Shown here: positions 40,898 to 48,633 of the stretch, in pieces
How positions within the stretch are numbered: position 1 is the first letter of the stretch
Layout of the letters: each line of letters opens with the position of its first letter
NCBI GenBank assembly: GCA_027064125.1
Contig: JAMOQF010000083.1
Coordinates: 1-52,274 of the forward strand
Reading direction: 5' to 3'
Length of the DNA: 52,274 nucleotides
DNA from: Acidobacteriota bacterium
GTDB lineage: Bacteria > Acidobacteriota > JAAYUB01 > JAMOQF01
The notes under the pieces: model-generated
What the model saw: the letters and a program-made list of their open reading frames with translations, nothing else
Databases searched by the model: none
What the model was told of the DNA's origin: nothing
Translations under genes and position numbers: made by a program

Positions 40898-42229
40898 GTG
40901 AGGCCTACTAAAAAGAAAAAAACAAATTGGGCAGAAGTAAGGGTTGGAATTTTCATGTTGATAAGTTTTTTCATACTAATATTATTTGTATTTAAGGTCA
41001 GTGGTGCAAAGACCCTTTTTGAAAAAAAGGTAATCTTGTTTACATATTTGCCATCCATTTCTGGATTGAAAGTAGGTGCTCCTGTGTGGCTAAATGGAGT
41101 GGAGATAGGTCAGGTGGAGTCAATTACCATTGAGGATAAGATACCAGACACCGATGCCAATAAAGAAACCTTTGCGAAAATAGATAGAATTAAATGGGAT
41201 TTAAAGAGATATAAAGATATGCTCAAGGATACAAAAAGTTCCCTTTCTCGTCTTAAAGAAAAGAAAAAAGTTAATGAAGAAGATGTATTAAAACTTAAGG
41301 ATAAAATTTCCTACTATCAGTCTAAAATTGAAAGACTTAAGAGAAGGCTTAAGGATGCATATAACAATATTCAATCAATAAAGGTTACCATGAAAATAGA
41401 GGCAAAATATGAAAAGTTTTTAAAAAAGGATTCAGAAGTTACCATTGGGACAATTGGTTTTTTGGGAGATAAATATGTGGAGATTAGCATTGGTAGATTA
41501 AATGAGCCACCCACAAAAACGAAGGATGGAAAGATATTTATTGAGGGTATAAATGAAGCAACCTTAAGACAACTTATGGTGAGTGCAAATGATTTGCTTG
41601 CAAATTTTGGGGAAATTTCAAGAAGGGTAAATAGCATTGTTACAAAGATAGATACTGGAGCAGGTACAATAGGTGCAATTGTTAACAACAAAATTTTATA
41701 TGAGAAGGTGAAAACCACCATTGAAGATGTAGATTCCACCTTTAAAAATCTTTCAGATATAACTGGTAATGTTAAAAAGGGTAGGGGAAGTGTGGGGAAA
41801 CTTTTTACAAAGGATGATTTATATGTTGAATTGAAAAAGTCTGTAAAAAACCTCAGGGAATTTATTGACAAACTTAACACATCCAGGGGGACTATAAATA
41901 AACTGGTTAAAGATCCCAAATTGTATAATAAGGCAGTTAAGTTAGTTAACGATATTGACGATGTGGTCAAAAAGATAAGAGAAGGGAAGGGAACACTGGG
42001 TAAACTCACAACAGATGATTCTTTATTTTTGGAAGTTAAAAGTACCCTTTCTAAGGTGAACGATATACTAACTCAAATAGATAGTGGTAAGGGAACAATG
42101 GGGAAATTGCTTAAAGATAAGTCATTATATAATAATTTGGACGAGACCCTTTCTCAGATGGGTAAATTGATTTACGATATTAGAAAGAATCCCAAGAAGT
42201 ATATAAGAATTAAGTTTGGGCTTTTTTAA
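40898..42229 (+). CDS. mlaD: MlaD/MCE-domain lipid transport protein with a coiled-coil insertion and C-terminal repeats
   Basis: A membrane-anchored periplasmic protein whose MCE barrel forms a lipid tunnel. I prefer GTG 40898 (AGGAG 8 bases upstream) to GTG 40889. After a membrane helix (~16-33), the MCE domain starts at ~44 (GLKVGAPVWLNGVEIGQV), is interrupted at ~82-160 by a Lys/Glu-rich coiled coil, and resumes to ~200 (GTIGFLGDKYVEISIG). The C-terminal half holds about five repeats of the form GKGTLGKL-x2-D-x2-LY. At 444 aa it is more than twice the length of E. coli MlaD. Confidence 0.9.
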   Translation: MRPTKKKKTNWAEVRVGIFMLISFFILILFVFKVSGAKTLFEKKVILFTYLPSISGLKVGAPVWLNGVEIGQVESITIEDKIPDTDANKETFAKIDRIKWDLKRYKDMLKDTKSSLSRLKEKKKVNEEDVLKLKDKISYYQSKIERLKRRLKDAYNNIQSIKVTMKIEAKYEKFLKKDSEVTIGTIGFLGDKYVEISIGRLNEPPTKTKDGKIFIEGINEATLRQLMVSANDLLANFGEISRRVNSIVTKIDTGAGTIGAIVNNKILYEKVKTTIEDVDSTFKNLSDITGNVKKGRGSVGKLFTKDDLYVELKKSVKNLREFIDKLNTSRGTINKLVKDPKLYNKAVKLVNDIDDVVKKIREGKGTLGKLTTDDSLFLEVKSTLSKVNDILTQIDSGKGTMGKLLKDKSLYNNLDETLSQMGKLIYDIRKNPKKYIRIKFGLF

Positions 42230-42232
42230 GGT

Positions 42233-42640
42233 ATGAAATTTGAAAAAAATTATGGGGAAGGCCTTGATCTTTTTCAAATATGGGGAATTGTTTCCCTTTT
42301 TCTATTTTTAATTGCAAGGTTTTTCCCATTTTTTAAATATAATATCCCCCTTTGTACCTTCAGGAGGGTTACGGGTATTCCATGTCCTACATGTGGAATG
42401 ACTACATGTTTTATATACATGACCCACTTTCAAATTAAAGATGCCATTCTAATTTCTCCACTGGGATCTGTTGTTTTTTTATTTTCTTTTCTTTCTCTTT
42501 TATACTTTATCTTTACTTGCTTTTTTAAACTTCCAAAAATTAAAATTGTAATGAGTAAAAGGGAAAAAAGTATTTTTATGATAATTTTTGTAATATTACT
42601 TTTTTTAAACTGGATCTACAATATAAACCATCTACTTTAA
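42233..42640 (+). CDS. DUF2752 membrane protein
   Basis: 135 aa with three membrane helices and the family motif CxFRRxTGIPCPTCGMTT near residues 41-60. Function is unknown; the paired cysteines could bind a metal or be redox-active. It follows mlaD by 3 bases and is convergent with the kinase gene, overlapping it by 9 bases. Confidence 0.8.
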   Translation: MKFEKNYGEGLDLFQIWGIVSLFLFLIARFFPFFKYNIPLCTFRRVTGIPCPTCGMTTCFIYMTHFQIKDAILISPLGSVVFLFSFLSLLYFIFTCFFKLPKIKIVMSKREKSIFMIIFVILLFLNWIYNINHLL

Positions 42641-44611
42641 GCTTTTGTAGTAATCCACAAAAATGGATGGATCCAGTGAATTTCCATATTTATCAACAAG
42701 GATGAAGTTGTAATTTTTCCCATTTTTTAGTTTTATGTGGAAACATTTAAAACCGCCTATGTCCCAGAAATTTGTTTTCACCTCTTTTATACTATAAAAG
42801 TGAACTTCTAAACTGTCTTTTCTGCCATCATTTGTAAAAGTTGGCATATAAACAAGGGTATCTCCATTTTTTATAAAAATTATTCCGGAATCATATTGCG
42901 TAAAATCTCCCGAGTGATCGTGTATTACATAAAAAACCCTTGAACCTCTAATTGCCTTTTCTATTTCCGACAGTTGCTCCATTTTATTTTGATATTCTGA
43001 AAGTGCTTCATCCTCTGGAAAGGTCTTTTTATATAGGGAGAAGATGTGTTTAGCCTTCCTGTAATTTTGGTTGGTGATTGCTGAGTCAAGGGCAACTTTT
43101 ACTTCTTCGAGAATTATTTCTTTTAGGTCCAGTAGTTCTGGGTCATTTGGATTCATTTCCTTTGCCTTTTGGTAGTAGTAAATGGCATTGTCTTTTGGTG
43201 GAGAGAATATTTTCCCATTTTCGTAGCATGAGTTTATTTTACTGAGTAGTTGAGCAAACTGTAATTTATTGTCCAGAATGGAATTGTTCTCTTTCTGAAC
43301 TTCTGTGGAGAAGTTTTCCTTTGCAAGTGGATTTTTGGGTATTTTGTTTTTAGATGTTTTAGTTTCGGTCTTTGGAGTAGATTTGGAAAAAACTTTGTTT
43401 TTTGGCTTATTTGTAGTGTTTGTTTTATTTTTTGGCCTTTTAAAAATTCCCGTTGCAATTTCTTTAGCGATAGAGGCCACTGCCTTTTGAGGGATCTGTT
43501 GCTGTGGCTTATTTTTTTGTGTGGTAAAGTTTGAAATTTTTTTTATTGGGTTCTGAACATTTACTTTTTTCACTAAGGTAGTCGATGATTTTCCTTTAGG
43601 AGGGGCTTTTTTTCTTCCTTTTATCAAAATAATTGCCAGGATGAGTGTTGTGATAAATAAAAGGGAAATAAAAGATGCTATTAGAATTTTTTTATTTCCT
43701 GAAAGAAGTTCTGTGGCTTTATTTGCCGTTTTTTCCACAATGGTTTTTGATTCCAGAATTGGAATGTTGTGCTCATTTAAGTTAGTATCATTTTTAATGG
43801 CATTTAGTAGAGATTCAAGAGCCCTTCTGAATTCATCGGCGCTTTTGTATCTGTTGTTGGGATTTTTTTCCAGAGATTTCAGGATAATTTTGTCCACTAT
43901 TTTGGGTAAATCGGGATTGATTTTTGAGGGAAGGGGTGGCTGGGATTTTATATGTGCCTCAAGTATTTCAAATTCAGTGTTTCCAATGAAGGGAGGTCTC
44001 CCGGTAATTACTTCAAAGATAGTTGCCCCTAAGGAATATATATCACTTCTAAAGTCAACTTCATTTCCCTTTACCTGTTCCGGGGACATGTAGTAAATTG
44101 TGCCCAGGTGTGTTCCAGTTTTTGTTAGTTTTGAGGCACCTTTAATTTTTGCAATTCCAAAATCCATTACCTTTGCAGTTCCATCTTTACTTATCAGTAT
44201 GTTTGAAGGTTTTATATCTCTGTGTATTATCCCTGATCTATGTGCAGTACTGATTCCTTTGAGAACCTGAATGAAGATGTTAAGCGCCTTTTTTAGGGGA
44301 ATTTTACCCTTTTTTTCGAGAATTTCAGAGAGGGATATTCCATCAATATATTCCATAACCATGAAAAGATTGTTTTTATATTCAAATAGGGAAAAAAGGG
44401 TGCAGATGTTGGGGTGGATGAGTTTTGCCTGTACCTTTGCCTCTATTTTAAATCTTTCAATTAATTCTTTATTCTTTGAAAATTGACTGTGTAAAACTTT
44501 TATTGCTACTGTTCTGTCCAGATTTAAATCTATGGCTTTGTAAACAGCCCCCATCCCTCCTTCACCAATTTTAGAAATTATTTTGTAATTGAGAATGACC
44601 TTTCCTATCAT
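42632..44611 (-). CDS. transmembrane serine/threonine protein kinase
   Basis: 659 aa. A complete Hanks-type kinase domain occupies ~8-270: G-loop GEGGMGAVY, Lys38 (AIKVL), HRDIKPSN (130-137), DFG (150-152) and SPEQ. A membrane helix spans ~309-330. The extracytoplasmic part has a long Lys/Thr/Asn-rich linker (~335-440), TPR-like helices (~455-560) and a C-terminal beta-rich domain (~565-655) reminiscent of PH/GRAM folds. It lies 15 bases downstream of the FHA-protease gene in one operon, which suggests that the protease protein is a substrate or partner. Confidence 0.9.
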   Translation of the reverse strand: MIGKVILNYKIISKIGEGGMGAVYKAIDLNLDRTVAIKVLHSQFSKNKELIERFKIEAKVQAKLIHPNICTLFSLFEYKNNLFMVMEYIDGISLSEILEKKGKIPLKKALNIFIQVLKGISTAHRSGIIHRDIKPSNILISKDGTAKVMDFGIAKIKGASKLTKTGTHLGTIYYMSPEQVKGNEVDFRSDIYSLGATIFEVITGRPPFIGNTEFEILEAHIKSQPPLPSKINPDLPKIVDKIILKSLEKNPNNRYKSADEFRRALESLLNAIKNDTNLNEHNIPILESKTIVEKTANKATELLSGNKKILIASFISLLFITTLILAIILIKGRKKAPPKGKSSTTLVKKVNVQNPIKKISNFTTQKNKPQQQIPQKAVASIAKEIATGIFKRPKNKTNTTNKPKNKVFSKSTPKTETKTSKNKIPKNPLAKENFSTEVQKENNSILDNKLQFAQLLSKINSCYENGKIFSPPKDNAIYYYQKAKEMNPNDPELLDLKEIILEEVKVALDSAITNQNYRKAKHIFSLYKKTFPEDEALSEYQNKMEQLSEIEKAIRGSRVFYVIHDHSGDFTQYDSGIIFIKNGDTLVYMPTFTNDGRKDSLEVHFYSIKEVKTNFWDIGGFKCFHIKLKNGKNYNFILVDKYGNSLDPSIFVDYYKSLK

Positions 44612-44626
44612 TTTACATCCTCATAT

Positions 44627-46252
44627 TTACTTGTAATAGGTAAATACAGCTGAAGCCTTTCTGCCAAGTATGATTTTGTCTCCATTTTTCAGGACATGTG
44701 AAGTGATTGATTGAGGTGTAACTTCATTTATATAGGTTCCATTCGTAGAGTTTTTATCCATAACCACAACTCCTTCAGATGTGGGCATAATTATTGCATG
44801 TAGTTTTGATATGTGTTCATCTGGAATTACCACATTGCTAACAGCGCCATCTCTCCCCAGTTTAAGTCCACTTTTTGTAATGGAAAAACTTTTTCCTGCA
44901 AGGGGTCCCTTTTCACAGACAATTTTCCCAAAGGAAGTTATTGTTTTTGTGGATGCCTCCACGTCCACAATTGTCTTTTTTAGATCCTGTGCCGGTGGGA
45001 TTCTTTTTTTCTTGCCTGAAACAACTATGAATATAATGATTATTAACAAAATAATAACTATCACTACAATAATGATTCCATATTTGGAGAAAAAGGTTTC
45101 TGGATGGTCCACAAGCCACTGTTGAGCTCTTATTTGAATTTTGGAAACATCGGGTTGTTTGGGTAAGATCCTTAAAATTTCATCGCACTTTTTTACCACA
45201 TCTTCATATGAAGAATGAGATGGTTCTTGATAATATTCATCCAGTATGTTTTTCCAGAGTTTGTTGAAAACGCCAATTTCATTTTTTATGCCGGCGGCAT
45301 TTATGAATTCCTTAACTGTATTTATTGGAATTGCAAAATTAAATCCCTGAAGCAATGTTTTTCCATTTTGACTTAAAACCCCAAAGGTTGCCACTCCGAT
45401 AACCTCTCCTCTTTCGTTAATAACAGGTCCCCCAGAATTCCCATGCCCAATTGGGGCGTCAAATTGGATGACAGGGGTTCCCTTTATGTCAAGTTTTAAA
45501 CTTGAAATGTGGCCACTTGTTATTGATGCCTCAAGCATCGTTTTTTTACTTAAAAAGGCAGAAGATACAACTGCGCCTGGATATCCAATTATATAGACCA
45601 CATCCTGGAGATGTACATCTTCAGAATTCCCCAATTTTATTGAGGGAAGGTTATTTTTTTCTATTTTTAAAATTGCCACATCTTTTCCAGTTTCATATTC
45701 TTGTGTTTTTACAAGTCCTCCCGTATCTATTTTCCCGGGCATTCCAGTCATTGGAGGGCTGTATTGCTTGATTTCAGCGGGATAGTAGTCTCCATTTGAA
45801 AGGATAACATATAAATCTTTTTTTAATACAACGTTGAAATTGGGAAGAAGTTTCTGGAAAATTTGAAGTTTTTCCTCTTGAGTTAATGGGGCACCTTTTT
45901 GCTTTTCAAGTTGTGGAAGAAAGTTCTTGATTATTATTGATGCTACAATTTGCTGTTTTAAATTTGTATTGTCTTTATTGTAATATTCCATAACCACATG
46001 TCCATTGGTAACAACATATCCATTGGGATTTACGATAAATCCAGATCCAAAGGATTCTATTGTTATTGGTGGAAAATTTACAGTTGAACCATCCTTTTTT
46101 GTATAAGTTACATTGGCCTGTATGGGAACATAGACAAATACAACGGCAGGTTTTACATAGTAGACATTTTTTTCGGAGAATTTCGGGTAAATGAAATTAA
46201 TTGAAAGTATTAGAATTAAACTTAAAAAAGCAAATTGAAATTTCCTTTTCAT
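44627..46252 (-). CDS. transmembrane trypsin-like serine protease with cytoplasmic FHA domain
   Basis: 541 aa. An N-terminal signal/anchor (5-22) leads to a periplasmic S1C (DegP-like) protease with an intact triad: His85 (TNGHVV), Asp191 (GKDVAILKI) and Ser273 (GHGNSGGP). A long insertion sits between His and Asp. A membrane helix (~392-412) is followed by a cytoplasmic tail with many Thr/Ser (KKTIVDVEASTKTITS) and an FHA domain (~450-540, LGRDG..NSTNGTYIN), which binds phosphothreonine. No PDZ domain is seen. AAGGAGGT precedes the ATG. It is the first gene of the operon with the kinase. Confidence 0.92.
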   Translation of the reverse strand: MKRKFQFAFLSLILILSINFIYPKFSEKNVYYVKPAVVFVYVPIQANVTYTKKDGSTVNFPPITIESFGSGFIVNPNGYVVTNGHVVMEYYNKDNTNLKQQIVASIIIKNFLPQLEKQKGAPLTQEEKLQIFQKLLPNFNVVLKKDLYVILSNGDYYPAEIKQYSPPMTGMPGKIDTGGLVKTQEYETGKDVAILKIEKNNLPSIKLGNSEDVHLQDVVYIIGYPGAVVSSAFLSKKTMLEASITSGHISSLKLDIKGTPVIQFDAPIGHGNSGGPVINERGEVIGVATFGVLSQNGKTLLQGFNFAIPINTVKEFINAAGIKNEIGVFNKLWKNILDEYYQEPSHSSYEDVVKKCDEILRILPKQPDVSKIQIRAQQWLVDHPETFFSKYGIIIVVIVIILLIIIIFIVVSGKKKRIPPAQDLKKTIVDVEASTKTITSFGKIVCEKGPLAGKSFSITKSGLKLGRDGAVSNVVIPDEHISKLHAIIMPTSEGVVVMDKNSTNGTYINEVTPQSITSHVLKNGDKIILGRKASAVFTYYK

Positions 46253-46300
46253 TTTACCTCCTTGAGGATATAAAACTTTAATCTCCTAATTAAATCTGCT

Positions 46301-46311
46301 ATTATATTATA
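46301..46311 (-). promoter_or_regulatory. candidate -10 elements for the protease-kinase operon
   Basis: Read on the minus strand, two overlapping TATAAT hexamers (46306-46311 and 46301-46306) lie in the 78-base divergent gap, about 50-60 bases before the protease ATG. The -35 is weak. The same AT-rich block could also serve the divergent gene on the + strand. Confidence 0.4.
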
Positions 46312-46330
46312 CCATAATGGAGTTTTATTT

Positions 46331-47041
46331 ATGAAAGTTAAAAAGATTTTTTATATAGCAGCGATTTTCTTTTTTATGTTTGGTTTTCTTTTTTCAGAGT
46401 CCATAAATCCTGAGTATAAATTTAAGGTTTTGTTAAAAAAAAGATTTTCAAAAAAATTGGGGATATTGGAGGTATATAATCATAAATTTATGTTCAAGTC
46501 AGAAGATGGGGATTTAAAAGAGTGGAGTTTCGATGTAGTTAATTATCTGGAGTGGAATGGCGGAAATAAGATAAAAATTCATTTAAAGAAAAAAGGGTTG
46601 ATGTTTAGAAAAAAAAGTTTAAATTTCATTTTGATTTCTCCTTTATTTAATGATGAAATTGCAGACAATATAAATAACCTGATCTATCAATATCACAAAG
46701 GAGGAATGAATCTGGATGTTAAAAAGGTGGAGAGAGAATTTCCTTTTAAGGTGAAAGCAAAACACATTCACATTGTCGGTGAGTGTTTTGGAGCACTTAC
46801 AATAGATAAAAGGGGAATAAAATATAAAAGTGTTGATGGAGAGCATGATTTTGAATTCTTTTATGGGGATATTAAAAAGATCTATAGAGACAATCCTAAG
46901 GAACTTGTTATTGAAATTTACAAAAGAAGTGCTAAAAAGATGTGGAAATCGGAAAAGTTTAAATTTGAAATATTGAAAAATAAGACAATCCCGGATGAGA
47001 TATTTCTATATATAAGATATAGGATAGGGAGGAAGGAGTAG
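46331..47041 (+). CDS. exported hypothetical protein with two repeated beta-rich (PH-like) domains
   Basis: 236 aa beginning with a signal peptide or anchor (~5-22, IFYIAAIFFFMFGFLFSES). Two halves resemble each other: GILEVYNHKFMFKSEDGDLKEWSFDVVNYLEW and GALTIDKRGIKYKSVDGEHDFEFFYGDIKKIY. The pattern, a beta strand, an SxDG turn, then an aromatic strand ending in hydrophobic-Ile/Val, suggests a duplicated PH/GRAM-like fold. Family not recognised. It is transcribed divergently from the FHA-protease and followed 4 bases later by a phosphoesterase. Confidence 0.65.
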   Translation: MKVKKIFYIAAIFFFMFGFLFSESINPEYKFKVLLKKRFSKKLGILEVYNHKFMFKSEDGDLKEWSFDVVNYLEWNGGNKIKIHLKKKGLMFRKKSLNFILISPLFNDEIADNINNLIYQYHKGGMNLDVKKVEREFPFKVKAKHIHIVGECFGALTIDKRGIKYKSVDGEHDFEFFYGDIKKIYRDNPKELVIEIYKRSAKKMWKSEKFKFEILKNKTIPDEIFLYIRYRIGRKE

Positions 47042-47045
47042 AGAG

Positions 47046-47843
47046 ATGCTATATGCTGTTACCTCAGATTTACACTATGATTTGAAACATTTGTGGAAGG
47101 AGTCTCCATCTGCCTTTATGGAGAGATTAAATTTTAAAGCCCCTCCCTTTCTTATAATTGCAGGAGATCTTGTATCATTTGCTGAGGAAAATCTTGAAAG
47201 TGCCTTTCAATTTTTAAAGGGGTTTAATGGAAATATACTTTTTACCCCCGGTAACCACGATTTATGGACAAAAAAGGGAAATTCCTTTGATGTATATACA
47301 AAGTTTATTCCGGATCTATGTGAAAAATATGGAATACACTATTTAGATGATAAACCTTTTATCTTTTCGAAAACTGCTATAGTAGGAAATATTGGTTGGT
47401 ATGATTACACCTTTAGAAATCCAGATCTTGGTTATAGGATATCGAGGTATAGAAGGAAGATATTTCCAGATGGATCTGAATGGATGGATAGGCGATATAT
47501 TAAATGGGATTTTAAGGATGAAGACTTTACATTTTTTTGCATAGATAAATTGAAAAATCAACTTGAGGAAGTTGCTCCAGAGGTTGAAGAGATAGTTATT
47601 ATTATGCACCATATTCCATTTAAAGAGTTGGTGTATAAAAAGAATGATAAAATGTGGATTTTTGGAAATGCATATATGGGAAGTAAAAGAATTGGAGAGG
47701 AAATTTTAAAACATGAAAAGGTAAAAAGACTTTACTGTGGGCATGCCCACCAGGATGTTGTGGCGGAGATAAATGGTATATATTGTAGATGCATAGGAAG
47801 TAACTACAGAAAGAAGGTGGTGGAGTTTTTTGAGATCAGGTAG
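47046..47843 (+). CDS. calcineurin-like metallophosphoesterase
   Basis: 265 aa, cytoplasmic. The metal-binding motifs are SDLHYD at the N-terminus, AGDLV, PGNHDLW, MHHIPF and CGHAHQD, so all five blocks of the family are intact. The substrate is unknown (nucleotides, phosphoproteins or cyclic dinucleotides are possible in such proteins). AAGGAG lies at the end of the preceding gene. Whether it opposes the nearby kinase is an open idea; this family rarely includes Ser/Thr protein phosphatases of this length. Confidence 0.82.
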   Translation: MLYAVTSDLHYDLKHLWKESPSAFMERLNFKAPPFLIIAGDLVSFAEENLESAFQFLKGFNGNILFTPGNHDLWTKKGNSFDVYTKFIPDLCEKYGIHYLDDKPFIFSKTAIVGNIGWYDYTFRNPDLGYRISRYRRKIFPDGSEWMDRRYIKWDFKDEDFTFFCIDKLKNQLEEVAPEVEEIVIIMHHIPFKELVYKKNDKMWIFGNAYMGSKRIGEEILKHEKVKRLYCGHAHQDVVAEINGIYCRCIGSNYRKKVVEFFEIR

Positions 47844-47856
47844 AAAAATTTTTTAT

Positions 47857-47885
47857 TTGACATAAGTGTTTTAAATAGTTATATT
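47857..47885 (+). promoter_or_regulatory. promoter of the rpmH-rnpA-yidD-yidC-mnmE operon
   Basis: Perfect TTGACA (47857-47862) and TATATT (47880-47885) with the optimal 17-base spacer, 35 bases before the rpmH start codon. Confidence 0.88.
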
Positions 47886-47919
47886 TACACGTTCTTAAAA
47901 AAAGTTTTAGGGGTGAAGA

Positions 47920-48054
47920 ATGAAGAGAACATTTCAGCCAAATAGGAGAAGAAGAGCTAAAAAGCATGGTTTTAGAGCAAGAATGTCCACAAGGGGTGGA
48001 AGAAAAGTTTTATCCCGTAGAAGGGCAAAGGGAAGAAAAAGACTTATTCCGTAG
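47920..48054 (+). CDS. rpmH: 50S ribosomal protein L34
   Basis: Absent from the ORF track because of its size. 44 aa: [21 protein letters not shown] followed by [21 protein letters not shown], the classic very basic L34 sequence and length. AGGGGTGA precedes the ATG. rnpA follows in the same frame, 6 bases after the stop. Confidence 0.98.
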   Translation: MKRTFQPNRRRRAKKHGFRARMSTRGGRKVLSRRRAKGRKRLIP

Positions 48055-48060
48055 TGTAAA

Positions 48061-48408
48061 TTGTTTGAATTTCCCGGTAAATATAGAATTAAAAAAAAGA
48101 GTGATTTTAAACGTGTTTATGAAAATGGGGAGAGGTTTTTTCACAGTTATTTTGTGATTTTTTATTTGAAAAATGGTTTAGGATATTCAAGGCTCGGCTT
48201 AACCGTATCGAGAAAAATTGGTCGTGCAGTGGTCAGAAACAGGATAAAAAGGCGGTTGAGGGAAATTTTTAGATTAAATAGATACAGAATAAATGGTGGT
48301 TTTGATCTTGTCTTTAATGTTAAGAGATCAATTTTGAATGCTTCATATGTGGACATTGAAAGGGCCTTTTTTGATTTTTTAGAAAAATGTAAAATTAGTC
48401 ATGATTAA
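48061..48408 (+). CDS. rnpA: ribonuclease P protein component
   Basis: Protein subunit that helps the RNase P RNA process tRNA 5' ends. 115 aa with [22 protein letters not shown], the central RNR motif of the family. The first usable start is TTG 48061, two codons after the rpmH stop in the same frame, with no Shine-Dalgarno, so it is probably translated by re-initiation after rpmH. It overlaps yidD by 8 bases. Confidence 0.93.
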   Translation: MFEFPGKYRIKKKSDFKRVYENGERFFHSYFVIFYLKNGLGYSRLGLTVSRKIGRAVVRNRIKRRLREIFRLNRYRINGGFDLVFNVKRSILNASYVDIERAFFDFLEKCKISHD

Positions 48409-48631
48409 AAAAGTTATACTTTTTCTTTTGAGATTTTATAAGAGATTTATTTCACCACTGCTTCCCTCTGCCTGTAGGTTTTATCCAACCTGCTCAGAGT
48501 ATTTTTATGAGGCTGTTGAAAAAAAAGGAGTCTTGAAGGGAAGTTATATGGGAATAAAGAGATTATTAAAATGCCATCCTTTCCATCCGGGGGGGTATGA
48601 TCCTGTAGATAAAGATGAATTTGAGGAGTAG
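48401..48631 (+). CDS. yidD: membrane protein insertion efficiency factor YidD
   Basis: 76 aa of the YidD family: [29 protein letters not shown] and HPGGYDPV are diagnostic, with the three cysteines intact. An N-terminal amphipathic helix attaches it to the inner membrane. It overlaps rnpA and ends 2 bases before yidC, with which it works. Confidence 0.96.
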   Translation: MIKKVILFLLRFYKRFISPLLPSACRFYPTCSEYFYEAVEKKGVLKGSYMGIKRLLKCHPFHPGGYDPVDKDEFEE

Positions 48632-48633
48632 GT

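Noticed and set aside
41371-42009. 212-aa minus-strand ORF inside mlaD
   Set aside because: It is antisense to the repeat region of a well-supported MCE protein, with no family features.
47844-47919. Replication origin near rpmH
   Set aside because: rpmH-rnpA-yidC clusters often lie next to dnaA and oriC, but dnaA is absent and the gap is only 76 bases with a promoter and no DnaA boxes that I can see.
47966-48157. 63-aa + strand ORF across rpmH and rnpA
   Set aside because: It lies in a different frame over two certain genes (L34 and RnpA).
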